Below are positions 26,074 to 35,240 of a DNA stretch of 64,000 nt, piece after piece. Location of the stretch: assembly GCA_900548385.1 (NCBI GenBank), contig URKJ01000012.1, positions 1 to 64,000 on the forward strand. The letters are read 5' to 3'. Source of the stretch: an uncultured bacterium. GTDB lineage: Bacteria > Verrucomicrobiota > Lentisphaeria > Victivallales > UBA1829. Position numbers and translations under genes: made by a program. Positions within the stretch are counted from its first letter, which is position 1, and each line of letters opens with the position of its first letter. A model generated the notes under the pieces. It saw only the letters and a program-made list of their open reading frames with translations. It searched no databases and was not told the DNA's origin.

Positions 26074-28014
26074 ATGAATCAGGAAATGAAACTTGGAAAA
26101 CTGTTTTCCGATGGTGCGGTCATTCAGCGCCGCCAGTTCGTTCCGGTGTGGGGAGAGACTACGCCGGATTCCGTGGTGAAAGCGACTCTTGCGGGAGTTT
26201 CCGCATTCGGCGCAAGTTCTGCAAGCGGAGACTTTCTGTTCCGGCTTCCGCCGATAGAGCAGGCGGGCGGGCCCCATACACTCGTGGTTGAAAATCTCTC
26301 GAACGGAGACAAAGTTGAGGTCCGCGATATTCTGATCGGCGAAGTCTGGCTTGCTTCCGGGCAGTCCAATATGGAATTCACGACGGGAACCTCTCCCGTT
26401 CAGATGAAAGAGTTTCTGGAGATGAACCGGGATCCCTCCACGCTCCGTATGCTGACCGTTGTAAAGAGCGCCTCCAGCGCTCCTCAGGATTCATTCGAGG
26501 GAGAATGGCTGTATTCGGATGCACAGAATGTTCCCGCGTTTTCCGCAGTGGCGCTCTGGTTCGGCTATAAATTGCGGGAGCGTCTCGGCGTTCCGGTCGG
26601 TATTATTGCAAGCTCCTGGGGCGGAACAATCATTGAAGCGTGGACCAGCCGCAGTACGCTGATGCGCAATCCCGATGTCGCTCCGGCGATTCTGGACTAC
26701 GAACAGCGGATTACCGGTGATCCCGTTTGGAAAGCCGCGGATATCGGAAAGATCATTCCGTCGCGTTTCGGATTGGACGTCAAGCCCGATCCCGGCAACA
26801 GGGGCGAGGGACTCGGCTGGGCAAAACCGGAGTTCGACGATTCCGCCTGGGTTGATTTCACCGTTCCCGGCTGCTGGACTTCGGAAGGGCTCGCCGGAAA
26901 CGGCGCCGTCTGGATCCGCCGCGAATTTGAACTGCCTGCGGAATGGGCGGGAAAAGACCTCGTTCTTGAACTCGGCGGAATCGACAAGCATGATGTCACC
27001 TATTTCAACGGCGTCCGGGTCGGCGCGTCCGGTAAAGGGTTCGATGAAGCGTTCTGGTGCTCGGCGCGGAAGTATACCGTTCCGGGCAGTCTGGTTTCCG
27101 GCGGAAAGGTGCTGATCGCGATCCGGGCGTTTTCGTTCCTGTTCGACGGTTCGTTTAACGGCGACGCTCAGTGGTACCGGATTTATCCCGCCGATTCCGC
27201 CGGGCAGGCGGTAAATCTCGCCGGAACATGGAAATTCGGTGTGGAAGTGGATTTCGGCAAGGTTCCGGAACCGACTCCCCGGACCTCGGCGGGGCCGAAC
27301 GTCCCGAACACATGGTCGATCCTGTTTGACGGCATGATCCGTCCGCTGATTCCGTATGCGATCCGCGGCGCGATCTGGTATCAGGGGGAAAGCAACGCCG
27401 GAACGATAGCCTCTTCCGCCGCTTACAAGCGCCTGATGACCGATATGATCAATGAGTGGCGGTTCTACTGGGGACAGGGCGATTTCCCGTTCCACATGGT
27501 CCAGCTCGCCAATTTCCGGATGCCGTGTTCTTATGACGCGAAAAGCACATGGGCGGTTCTGCGGGAAAGTCAGCGCCGTGCCTGTGAACAGCTTCCCAAT
27601 GTCGGGATGGCGGTTACGGTCGACTGCGGGGACGCGAGCGATATTCATCCGAAGGACAAGCGTTCCGTCGGATTCCGTCTTGCGTACAGTTCCCTGCATA
27701 ACGATTACGGCTGTGAGGACGTCGTTCCCGGCGGTCCGCTTCCGAAGCAGACCGTGATTGAAAACGGAGCGATCCGCGTCCGGTTTGAACATGCGCAGGG
27801 ACTCCGGTTCGACGGCGATCCGCGCGGGTTTTATCTTGCCGGAAGCGACGATGAGTTTTTCCCGGCGGATTCGGTGGTAATCGACGGTCCGGGCGTTGTT
27901 CTGCGCTCCTCGAAAGTCCTTCGTCCGATCCGTGTCCGTTACAGCTGGTCGGATAATCCGGACGGCAATCTGTACAACAATATGCTGCTTCCCGCTTCTC
28001 CGTTTGAAGCGTAA
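26074..28014 (+). CDS. Sialate O-acetylesterase-like SGNH/SASA esterase with inserted jelly-roll domain
   Basis: A 646-aa esterase of the SASA family, which de-acetylates sialic acids or acetylated xylan/uronosyl sugars. Block I contains S98 in ASGQSNMEF, the oxyanion region WGGTIIEAW lies near residue 190, and the acid/His block is DASDIHPKDKR. Between them (about 250-405) a GH2-type sugar-binding jelly-roll is inserted (GEGLGWAKPEFDDSAWVDFTVPGCW). There is no signal peptide, unlike many relatives, so it is either cytoplasmic or exported in an unseen way. Two in-frame ATGs (26074 and 26086) are possible; AAGGG lies very close to the first. It is monocistronic, ending in a bidirectional terminator. 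Confidence 0.88.
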   Translation: MNQEMKLGKLFSDGAVIQRRQFVPVWGETTPDSVVKATLAGVSAFGASSASGDFLFRLPPIEQAGGPHTLVVENLSNGDKVEVRDILIGEVWLASGQSNMEFTTGTSPVQMKEFLEMNRDPSTLRMLTVVKSASSAPQDSFEGEWLYSDAQNVPAFSAVALWFGYKLRERLGVPVGIIASSWGGTIIEAWTSRSTLMRNPDVAPAILDYEQRITGDPVWKAADIGKIIPSRFGLDVKPDPGNRGEGLGWAKPEFDDSAWVDFTVPGCWTSEGLAGNGAVWIRREFELPAEWAGKDLVLELGGIDKHDVTYFNGVRVGASGKGFDEAFWCSARKYTVPGSLVSGGKVLIAIRAFSFLFDGSFNGDAQWYRIYPADSAGQAVNLAGTWKFGVEVDFGKVPEPTPRTSAGPNVPNTWSILFDGMIRPLIPYAIRGAIWYQGESNAGTIASSAAYKRLMTDMINEWRFYWGQGDFPFHMVQLANFRMPCSYDAKSTWAVLRESQRRACEQLPNVGMAVTVDCGDASDIHPKDKRSVGFRLAYSSLHNDYGCEDVVPGGPLPKQTVIENGAIRVRFEHAQGLRFDGDPRGFYLAGSDDEFFPADSVVIDGPGVVLRSSKVLRPIRVRYSWSDNPDGNLYNNMLLPASPFEA

Positions 28015-28030
28015 GAGGTTCCGGATCATA

Positions 28031-28076
28031 AAAAACGGCGGGACGTCCGGAGTTTTCCGGGCTTCCCGCCGTTTTT
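28031..28076 (+). terminator. Bidirectional Rho-independent terminator
   Basis: AAAAACGGCGGGA (28031-28043) pairs perfectly with TCCCGCCGTTTTT (28064-28076), with runs of A and T on either side, so it can stop transcription from both the esterase gene and the convergent GH127 gene. Confidence 0.9.
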
Positions 28077-28096
28077 ATTTTGATTCTGAATGGAGT

Positions 28097-29818
28097 TTAT
28101 CCCTGTTTCAGCCAGACGCAGATCGTGTTGGTTTCCCTGAACTGGTTTCCGGCGGAGGCGTAATCGCAGAGACGCGTTCCGTCCGGCCATTCGTAGAGTG
28201 CGGCGATCTCCGCATGAGGGATTCGCACCGGCTCCGCTGCCGGCAGAATGCAGGGAGTGTCGACACTACCGATCCGGGAATCCTGAACCAGCAGCACCGG
28301 GCCGCGTCTGATGGCGAACCGGGATGAACCGTCGGGCGCGGGAATCCGGACAATCGGCATCGGCAGCGTCAGGCGGATCCGGTCTCCGGGCGACCAGACT
28401 CGCCGCAGTTCGGCATAGCGTCCCTCCGCGGGGTTCCAGGATTTGCCGCCGGTCTCCAGTTCCGCTCCAAAGCACCAGCCCGGAATGCGCAGGGCAAGCG
28501 TGAATTCGACCGGATGTTCCGGCGAGATTTCCAGCAGAATCGCCCCGTCGTCGGGATAATTCCCGCTGATCTTCAGTTCCAGTGCCGTTCCGCCGACTTC
28601 CGTTTTGAGGGTGAGCGGTTCATAGAAGTTTACGGCGATTCCGCCGTCGCTGCGGCGCATTGCGGCAAACATTCCGCCGACTCCGAGCGCTTCGGGTCCT
28701 TGCGCAAGACAGCAGTCTTCGCCATATCCGGCGATCTGGTCACCTGCCGGACGCTTGAACGAACATCCCGCCAGCGGAGTCGGGTTGCGGTGCATCCACC
28801 AGGAGCCGTCGGCGTTCATTGCGCCGACGACGCCGTTGCAGAGCATGGTTTCCATCACGTCGGCAATCGCGGCGTCTCCGGTCAGACGGAGCAGATGGTT
28901 GGCGAACCGCAGAACGGTCGTCGTGACGCAGGTTTCGCCGAGGGCGGTTTCCGCGTGCGCCTGCATCTGCCGGATTGCTCCGTTGTCCCAGAATTCGCCC
29001 CAGATGTCTTTGAGTCCGCCGGCTCCCGTGATGAACAGTTCATTGCGGACAATATCATGGAAATAGTGCAGAGCGGTTTCAAGCAGCTCCCGGTTTCCGG
29101 TATCGCGGTAGAGTTCCAGCAGGCCTTCAAAACAGGAGGTCATTTCGTAGGCTTTTCCATTGCCGAGATCGGCGGGTTTTCTGCCTGCGCGCGACTCCCG
29201 GAACAGGTTCATGGATTCCGCGCAGCCGGAATCGGCGAGCCTCCGGGCGAATGCGAAGAATTCCTCTTCTCCGGTCATCCGGGCGGCAAGTTCGACCGCG
29301 CCGAGAATGGAATTGGCGGGCATTCCGTCGTGCCAGAGCCCGTCGCCGGGACGTTTCCTGTCCGGAAAACTTGCAATCAGATTTTCCGTCATGCGGCGGA
29401 TCGTTTCAAGAACGCGTGGATCCGCTTCGATGCAGCGGTAATAACGGCAGAGTCCGAGCAGGGCGTATTTGCGCCCCCAGACATCCCAGTCGGCGAGCCG
29501 TTTTTCCGGCGGATAGGTGCTGAGACAGCCGTCCGCTTCCATGCAGTCGCAAAGCCCGTGTACCGCCTGACGGATCATCGTTTCGAGTTCAGGGTCGGGA
29601 TTGGTTTGCAGGATGCGGATGGCGGACCGGACGATCTTTCCCCAGAATTCGCCGCGCCAGCGCCCGTCACAGTCTTCGTGATCGCGGAACGAGCGCACGA
29701 GTTTCCCGTAATCGACTTTTTTCAGCCGGTTTTCCGTTGTGAGCCGGATCGCTTTTCCGAGTCGGCCATTGAGAGTAACGCACCCTGCCGGAAATGCGGA
29801 TAACGGTTCCTGTATCAT
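28097..29818 (-). CDS. GH127-like beta-L-arabinofuranosidase
   Basis: A 573-aa member of the family formerly called DUF1680, with an alpha/alpha-barrel core and C-terminal beta domains. GH127 enzymes remove beta-L-arabinofuranosyl units using a zinc-bound cysteine nucleophile. The zinc/catalytic set seems present: E295-x-C297 in LGETCVTT and the pair C369-C370 in YGEDCCLAQ. The canonical segment after the cysteine pair is PPN; here it is LAQ, so the substrate may differ. There is no signal peptide. GAGGA lies 8 bases before the ATG. It is the third gene of the pseudopilin/GH5-like operon, starting 50 bases after the preceding stop. Confidence 0.87.
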   Translation of the reverse strand: MIQEPLSAFPAGCVTLNGRLGKAIRLTTENRLKKVDYGKLVRSFRDHEDCDGRWRGEFWGKIVRSAIRILQTNPDPELETMIRQAVHGLCDCMEADGCLSTYPPEKRLADWDVWGRKYALLGLCRYYRCIEADPRVLETIRRMTENLIASFPDRKRPGDGLWHDGMPANSILGAVELAARMTGEEEFFAFARRLADSGCAESMNLFRESRAGRKPADLGNGKAYEMTSCFEGLLELYRDTGNRELLETALHYFHDIVRNELFITGAGGLKDIWGEFWDNGAIRQMQAHAETALGETCVTTTVLRFANHLLRLTGDAAIADVMETMLCNGVVGAMNADGSWWMHRNPTPLAGCSFKRPAGDQIAGYGEDCCLAQGPEALGVGGMFAAMRRSDGGIAVNFYEPLTLKTEVGGTALELKISGNYPDDGAILLEISPEHPVEFTLALRIPGWCFGAELETGGKSWNPAEGRYAELRRVWSPGDRIRLTLPMPIVRIPAPDGSSRFAIRRGPVLLVQDSRIGSVDTPCILPAAEPVRIPHAEIAALYEWPDGTRLCDYASAGNQFRETNTICVWLKQG

Positions 29819-29868
29819 TGAAATATCCTCATCTGTTGTATTTGGAAGTGTTGTGCGGGTTGTTCCGT

Positions 29869-32800
29869 TCAGTAGACGATTTCAAAAAACGGAGTTCCGT
29901 TTTTCAGTTTTGACGTGTCCAGCGCAAGGATCAGCCTGCCGTTTTCCAGCGAGCAGGGGAGCTCCGCAAAACGGGTTCCGTCCAAATGAAGCGCGTAGAC
30001 TTTCGGCTTTTTCCCGTGTGTGGTCGCCAGTTCGATTCTGCATTGGATCGACTCCATCAGCACCGGCAGTTCGCCGGGATTCACGCAGCAGAACAGAGAG
30101 GCGTTTTCAAACGTCATGTTCGAGTTGAATGCGTTTGTCGCGACCGTCAGCAGGATGCGGGAAGCGTTTTTCAACGTCTGATCCGCGTTCAGCGATGCCG
30201 CCGTGACCGAGGCGGGAACAGAGACATTCCGCACGGAGAGGGCGGGCAGAACGGCGCTTTGCCCGCGTTTGAGGATCGCTCCTTCCAGTCGCGGCGTGAC
30301 CACGTTCATGGTGAGCCGGTTCGTGTCCAGCGTCAGCTCTCCGGTTTCGCTCTGATAAATGCGTTTGTTCCAGTCGGTTTTATTGGCGGAGGAGAGAATC
30401 CCGCTCTGTCTCAGCTTGGCAAGCAGTTTCGGAAAGTCTGTGCCGTCGGAATTGTCCGCGCTGACGTACCAGCTGGAGACCCGGAGTGGCGAGAATGATT
30501 CCGGTTCCAGCTGGAGAGTCGGCGTGAAACTGCCGACCTTGACGAGCGGTTTTCCTTCCGGATAGAGAATTCCGGTTTTGGTCAGCATGGAGAGCTTGCC
30601 GTAATCGTCGGCGATCGCGGCAAGATAGTTGTCCGGAAACAGCCTGGAGTTTTTGAGCAGAAGCCCGACGGAATGCGGAGCCTCTTTCACATCTTTGCGC
30701 ATGAAAAGCAGTGCGGTGACGGTTTCGGAAGCGTGGGCGATCGGGTCCATTCCATGCTCCATAGTCCACATCGGATCCACGGTCAGCCGGATGGTGTCAT
30801 TATGCGGTGTAAGATTGTCCCATCCCTGAAGAGCCGCATAGGAGCCGAAATAGAGTCCGCGTTCATGGCGGTAGCGGTTGAATGAACTGTGCGAATACTC
30901 CGTGATCATGTACGGACGGTCAAAAAAGCGCGCGGTTGCGGCGGAACGGAAGTAGCTGGAACTCAGCGAGCTCGTCTGGTCGACGGTCATGTCATTATTG
31001 CGTCCGCCCATATAGACCGCCCCTTTGCATTTCGGGACCAGATTCCGGGTCGGTACCGGGTTCGGATGGGCGAAATAGGTGTGCTGGGCGATTGCCGGAA
31101 CCATGGACCGTGCAGGCACTTCCATCGTCCGCATGATCATGTCCCAGTGGTGGAACAGCCCCGGATAACCGGCTTTCCGGACGGTTTTGAAATACCATGC
31201 GGTCATTTCCCGCATCGTTTCGATCAGGAAATCTCCGGTGTCCCGTGCCGCCGTTCCGCCGCCGCGGAGAACGGATTCGCTTACCGTTCCGGCTTTTTCA
31301 AAGGTCACGTCCGCGCCCCATGCCTTGGAGAGAGCCCGTTCCGTTCCGTATTTTGCGCGCAGCCATGCCGCAAACGGTTTCCGGAAACTTTCGATCTCCT
31401 TGGAATTGCCCAGACGGAAGTCCTGTTCGTTGAAAAAGTTGACAAAAGCGACCGCCGGTTCATCTTTCAGTTTCGTTCCGGTGTACGGATTTTCCCGGTT
31501 CATCAGATAATTCACCGCAACTTCCCAGTGCTTCCGGAATTTCGGGTCGAACAGCAGCTGGTTTTTAGTGAGTTCGTCCGGACCTTCCAGATACGCCATT
31601 GAGTACCCCGGTCTGTTCATCAGGTCGATGTTCAGGTAGATTCCGCGGTCTTTGAAGCATTTCACAAGATAGTCGAAACGGTCCATGTTGCCCGGATCGA
31701 ACGGGATCTCTTCCGCCGTCTGCGGCAGTCCCGCCTGTGCGATTGTCCGGTGCGGGCGCTGGTGGATCTTGTAGCCGATCAGATAACGGTTGAGATAATG
31801 GACACGGATCAGGTTGTAACCCTGTGCGGCGATGGCGTCCGCAAACCGTTCAATATCCTGCTTGGTCCAGGTATGCGCCCGCAGCCGCCAGTAACTGGGA
31901 CTGAAGTTCATTCCGAAAAACCGGACGGTTTCATCCGGTTTCTTTTCAAACGCCAGTTTGCCGGCGGAATTGACGATGACGCGTCCATAAGTTCCCGCCG
32001 GTACGCGTTTTCCGTTCAGCTCGGAAAAATCAAGCGCGGTTCCTTTCCGGATCAGAAAACGGTCGTTCGGCAGCGGACGGTATTTTGCGGATTCCGTCAC
32101 TTTGAACAGTCGGAGCCTGGCTTCCGGGTCCGCTACATACGGGACCGCGCCGCAGACGAAGCGGCAGCCGTCACTTCCCGCCAGAACTTTTACCGAAAGC
32201 GTGTTTTTCCCTTTTTTCACCGGGATGTTGAAAACGTGGTTGGCGGGCGCAAACGGTTTGATCCGGTTGCCGTCCCGTTCCGTTCCGTACACCCGTTTTC
32301 CGTTGACCGAGGCGGTGAACCACCAGTCGGCGGCCATGCCGAGCTGCATGAATCCCTCTTCCGGCGATTCAAACTGATTGACGAAAACGAACTTCGTTTT
32401 TTCCGCCGGAGCTTTTCCGTTTTCAAGGACATGGAACGTATTGTCTTTCAGGGTGACGGACTGCGTTTTCCCGTCCGGAGTTGTCAACTGCCACTGCGGG
32501 GCAAGAGCGAGCGGCAGAATTTTCGGCGCATCGGAGAGAGTCGCGGGACCGAAAAAGAGTTCTCCGCTTTCCGGGTAGGAGGCAAGCATCATTCTCGGCA
32601 GAACGTATTCGCCGCCGGGAGTCAGCTCCATTTTGAAATCCAGCGTGCAGGTCTGCCACTCCGGGGAGACGCTCAGGACCCGGAAATTTCCTTTCTGCAG
32701 GGGAGTGTATGGCGCTCCCGCCAGCGCGGGAACGATCCGTATTTCTCCGTTCCGGTTTCCCCTGTACTGGAATTGGATCCGGTAGCTGCGGTCTTTTTCC

Positions 32801-33063
32801 AGTACGCCGCGATACAGAAACGATACCTGGATCGCATGGCCTGGCGCACCGTGCGCCACCTGCTTCAGCGTGACTTTCAGAACGGGTTTCCCATCCGGAG
32901 TGGTTTCGTCTGTGATTGTTTTTTCCAGCATTGACCCTTTTGCCGCATAGAAGATCATACGGTCCGTTTTCAAGTCGCGTTCCGTTTCGTAACTCCATGT
33001 TTTAAGCTCTCCGGCGGAGCAGAGAAGGGTGGAAAACAGCAGTATCGTCAGTAATTTATACAT
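29869..33063 (-). CDS. Secreted GH5-like (clan A) glycoside hydrolase, 1064 aa
   Basis: The domains in order are: signal peptide (about 1-18, LLCSAG end), CBM-like beta-sandwich (about 20-180), GH2-like jelly-roll (about 190-312), and a TIM barrel (about 375-790). The acid/base is E546 in FVNFFNEQD and the nucleophile E722 in YMITEYSHSS, spaced as in clan-A cellulase-like enzymes. A C-terminal beta region follows. The ATG at 33063 has AAAGGA about 10 bases upstream; a start 30 bases earlier has no site. It follows the pseudopilin stop by 26 bases and precedes the GH127 gene. A beta-mannan, glucan or arabinose-substituted polysaccharide could be the target; this is inference from context. Confidence 0.85.
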   Translation of the reverse strand: MYKLLTILLFSTLLCSAGELKTWSYETERDLKTDRMIFYAAKGSMLEKTITDETTPDGKPVLKVTLKQVAHGAPGHAIQVSFLYRGVLEKDRSYRIQFQYRGNRNGEIRIVPALAGAPYTPLQKGNFRVLSVSPEWQTCTLDFKMELTPGGEYVLPRMMLASYPESGELFFGPATLSDAPKILPLALAPQWQLTTPDGKTQSVTLKDNTFHVLENGKAPAEKTKFVFVNQFESPEEGFMQLGMAADWWFTASVNGKRVYGTERDGNRIKPFAPANHVFNIPVKKGKNTLSVKVLAGSDGCRFVCGAVPYVADPEARLRLFKVTESAKYRPLPNDRFLIRKGTALDFSELNGKRVPAGTYGRVIVNSAGKLAFEKKPDETVRFFGMNFSPSYWRLRAHTWTKQDIERFADAIAAQGYNLIRVHYLNRYLIGYKIHQRPHRTIAQAGLPQTAEEIPFDPGNMDRFDYLVKCFKDRGIYLNIDLMNRPGYSMAYLEGPDELTKNQLLFDPKFRKHWEVAVNYLMNRENPYTGTKLKDEPAVAFVNFFNEQDFRLGNSKEIESFRKPFAAWLRAKYGTERALSKAWGADVTFEKAGTVSESVLRGGGTAARDTGDFLIETMREMTAWYFKTVRKAGYPGLFHHWDMIMRTMEVPARSMVPAIAQHTYFAHPNPVPTRNLVPKCKGAVYMGGRNNDMTVDQTSSLSSSYFRSAATARFFDRPYMITEYSHSSFNRYRHERGLYFGSYAALQGWDNLTPHNDTIRLTVDPMWTMEHGMDPIAHASETVTALLFMRKDVKEAPHSVGLLLKNSRLFPDNYLAAIADDYGKLSMLTKTGILYPEGKPLVKVGSFTPTLQLEPESFSPLRVSSWYVSADNSDGTDFPKLLAKLRQSGILSSANKTDWNKRIYQSETGELTLDTNRLTMNVVTPRLEGAILKRGQSAVLPALSVRNVSVPASVTAASLNADQTLKNASRILLTVATNAFNSNMTFENASLFCCVNPGELPVLMESIQCRIELATTHGKKPKVYALHLDGTRFAELPCSLENGRLILALDTSKLKNGTPFFEIVY

Positions 33064-33089
33064 GGTCGGGTTCCTTTCCGTGGTTTGGT

Positions 33090-33818
33090 TCAATTATATG
33101 GCATCCAGTTTTTCTGCTTCGCCGGCAGCCATTGCTGACTGACGGTGTAATGGTCGTGAGAGCCGACGTGTCCATCGAAAAACAGAACGTTTGCCCGGTT
33201 GTTGTGGGAATAAGCGACACCGCCCTGTTCCGGATTGTTTTCCGGATTGACCCAGTATGCAATATCCCATTTCCCTTCCGAATTGGTGGAGTTTGCCTTG
33301 CCGCGTGTTTCGATCCATTGGAGTTTGGAAGAGGGATTTTTCACTTTCCGCAGGTGCATTGCTTTATAGCCGTTCTGCAGGGTGGCTTGGGAGCAGTTGA
33401 TCGCATAGAAGCTGATCCGTACGGTTCCGATGTATCTCGCCCATACTCCGACAGTGGCTCCGTTATATTCATTACATTTCCAACGTTCGATTTGCGGACA
33501 GAGCACTTTTTTCGGTACCCATGTGGCTGCCCAGTCGTTTTTGTTGAGAAGCATCCGGATGAAGTGCAGGGTATGCGTACCGGTGTTGTACCAGGGGGAA
33601 CCGCCGCTGCCATCAATGTTCGGAAACATCACGTCTTCGTTCTCGCTCAGGTACATCGCGGAAACCGTTCCGATGGTTTTCATGTTGGAGGTGCATTGAA
33701 TCGCCCGCGCGGTTTCCCTCGCTTTGTTCAGCGCCGGAAGAAGCATTCCGGCAAGAATCGCGATAATTGCGATTACTATGAGGAGTTCTATAAGGGTGAA
33801 CTTTGTTCTTTTCTTCAT
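33090..33818 (-). CDS. PulG-like pseudopilin with H-X9-DG motif
   Basis: A 242-aa protein with the prepilin leader MKKRTK, then FTLIELLIVIAIIAILAGMLLPAL, with glutamate at +5. The globular domain has the usual cysteine after the helix (CTSNMKTIG) and several more Cys. It ends with a canonical H-X9-DG motif: SHNNRANVLFFDGHV, nine residues between H and DG. AAAGGAG precedes the ATG at 33818; the frame is open for 22 codons upstream without a ribosome site. It is the first gene of the operon with the GH5-like and GH127 genes and has its own strong promoter with an upstream 26-bp box. Confidence 0.93.
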   Translation of the reverse strand: MKKRTKFTLIELLIVIAIIAILAGMLLPALNKARETARAIQCTSNMKTIGTVSAMYLSENEDVMFPNIDGSGGSPWYNTGTHTLHFIRMLLNKNDWAATWVPKKVLCPQIERWKCNEYNGATVGVWARYIGTVRISFYAINCSQATLQNGYKAMHLRKVKNPSSKLQWIETRGKANSTNSEGKWDIAYWVNPENNPEQGGVAYSHNNRANVLFFDGHVGSHDHYTVSQQWLPAKQKNWMPYN

Positions 33819-33855
33819 ATCTGTTTTTCTCCTTTCCATGGTTTTTCTCTGTATC

Positions 33856-33884
33856 ATTATACTATATTTTCCTGTTTTTGACAA
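33856..33884 (-). promoter_or_regulatory. Promoter of the pseudopilin/GH5-like/GH127 operon
   Basis: Minus-strand TTGTCA (33884-33879) and consensus TATAAT (33861-33856) are separated by 17 bases, 37 bases upstream of the pseudopilin start. Confidence 0.75.
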
Positions 33885-33898
33885 CCCCTGTTTGTGAA

Positions 33899-33924
33899 AA
33901 AATACTGAAATAAAATGAACAATG
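33899..33924 (-). promoter_or_regulatory. 26-bp regulatory box, copy 1
   Basis: This 26-base stretch is identical to 35158-35183. It lies 14 bases upstream of the -35 of the pseudopilin operon. It reads AAAATACTG then AAATAAAATGAACAATG on the plus strand. Position and identity suggest an activator-binding site. Confidence 0.65.
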
Positions 33925-33926
33925 AA

Positions 33927-35054
33927 TTATTTCAGCACGTCGTTCACAACGCGTCTGACCGCTTCGAGGCGCGCATAGCCGTACTGTCTGTCCGGTTCCA
34001 GATAGGCACCCTCCGTCCACTCGTTCCAGCAGGCGAGATGCAGCAGTTCGGCGGTTGATTCCGGCGAAGCCGCGAACCGGGCGATGTGGCGCAGTGCCTG
34101 TTCGAACAGCTCCGGCGTGTTGTTGACAACGACCGTTCCGAACGGATAGCCGACTTTCTCGAACATATCCGACTGCACCGTGCGCGGGGAGCAGTCCCAG
34201 CCCGGCGTGACGACCGGATTGTAGGGAACGTTCAGCTTTTCCGTGATTTCCGCGGCAAAATTCCGGTTGCGTTCGAACCAGTCGGCATATTCCATCTTCG
34301 GGAATCCCTCCAGTCCGCTCCAGTTGTAGGCGGAGACCATGTCGAATCCGGCGTCTTTAATGGAAGCGTTGAGCACGTCCGGTTCGTTCCAGCGGTCCCA
34401 GCAGAAAAGATTGGAGTCGAGCGTGAGTGTTCCGAGTCCGGCTTTTTCGACTCTTGCGCGGAAATCGTCGAACAGCATCCGCGCGGCGCGGGGACCGCCG
34501 AGGTCGCGGATCATCCGGGACGGCTGGAAGATCGAAAAGTAAACGCCGCCGTTGACGCGCAGATAGTTCGGCTTGCCGAAATATTCGCGGATGCAGTGAT
34601 CGGTGCAGCGGATAAACGTTTCCGGCGTTGTTCTGCCGATCGTTCCCCAGAGCGGTTCCGCGGGTTTCCAGTAGCTTCCGGGGTGCGCATACATCGGGTC
34701 ATGGTTCGCCCACATCAGAGCGAATTGCAGATCGGCGCAGTTCGGAGCTTTCAGAAATCCTTCCTGAAGGCAGCGTTCCCGGTAGGAACCGTCTTCAAAA
34801 TAATACCAGTCGAAAATGAATGCGTCGATTCCGTGTTTTGTGGCGTCGGCGATTTTGCGTGTCATGACTGCCGGATCGGCTTCGTCGTCGAATCCGTACA
34901 GCGGTTCTTTCGGCTGTTCGTGTCCTTCGAAACGGGGGGTCGCGTACCGGGTCACGCGCCATTCGGTCCATCCTTTTCCGTGGATGCTTTCGTTCCGTGG
35001 GTCGACATGCCAGTTCGGGAAATAATACGAACAGACAATCGGTCTCTTCTTCAT
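33927..35054 (-). CDS. WbsX/GH99-like protein
   Basis: A 375-aa protein of the WbsX family, which has a GH99-like TIM-barrel fold and is variously annotated as a glycosyltransferase or endo-alpha-mannosidase-like hydrolase. Typical motifs are YYFPNWHVD, GWTEWRVTRYATPRF, IDAFIFDWYYFEDG and, near the end, LACWNEWTEGAYLEP with two acidic residues that could be catalytic. There is no signal peptide. AAAGGAA precedes the ATG. It has its own promoter with the same 26-bp box as the neighbouring pseudopilin operon and is divergent from a LacI gene, which points to joint control. The true reaction is not settled for this family. Confidence 0.85.
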   Translation of the reverse strand: MKKRPIVCSYYFPNWHVDPRNESIHGKGWTEWRVTRYATPRFEGHEQPKEPLYGFDDEADPAVMTRKIADATKHGIDAFIFDWYYFEDGSYRERCLQEGFLKAPNCADLQFALMWANHDPMYAHPGSYWKPAEPLWGTIGRTTPETFIRCTDHCIREYFGKPNYLRVNGGVYFSIFQPSRMIRDLGGPRAARMLFDDFRARVEKAGLGTLTLDSNLFCWDRWNEPDVLNASIKDAGFDMVSAYNWSGLEGFPKMEYADWFERNRNFAAEITEKLNVPYNPVVTPGWDCSPRTVQSDMFEKVGYPFGTVVVNNTPELFEQALRHIARFAASPESTAELLHLACWNEWTEGAYLEPDRQYGYARLEAVRRVVNDVLK

Positions 35055-35114
35055 GATCGGTTTCCTTTGAGTTTTCGTTTTTTACGGCTTTCCGTAAATG
35101 TTCCGTGCAGATTT

Positions 35115-35143
35115 ATTATACAATAATTCCCGGTTTTCCGCAA
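35115..35143 (-). promoter_or_regulatory. Promoter of the WbsX-like gene
   Basis: Minus-strand TTGCGG (35143-35138) and consensus TATAAT (35120-35115) are separated by 17 bases. The spacing to the upstream box is 14 bases, the same as at 33856-33884. Confidence 0.65.
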
Positions 35144-35157
35144 GAACCGTTCCGGGG

Positions 35158-35183
35158 AAAATACTGAAATAAAATGAACAATG
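35158..35183 (-). promoter_or_regulatory. 26-bp regulatory box, copy 2
   Basis: An exact copy of 33899-33924. It lies between the minus-strand promoter of the WbsX-like gene and a plus-strand TTGACA (35186-35191) that probably serves the LacI gene, so one bound protein could act on both. Confidence 0.65.
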
Positions 35184-35240
35184 GCTTGACAAACCGCGCC
35201 GGATGTGGCATGGTATTTCCGGAAATCGGGGAGAACTGCA

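Noticed and set aside
33899..35183. The two 26-bp boxes as target-site duplications or attachment sites of a mobile element around the WbsX-like gene
   Set aside because: No integrase or transposase lies between them, and both boxes keep the same 14-base distance to a promoter, which points to regulation instead.
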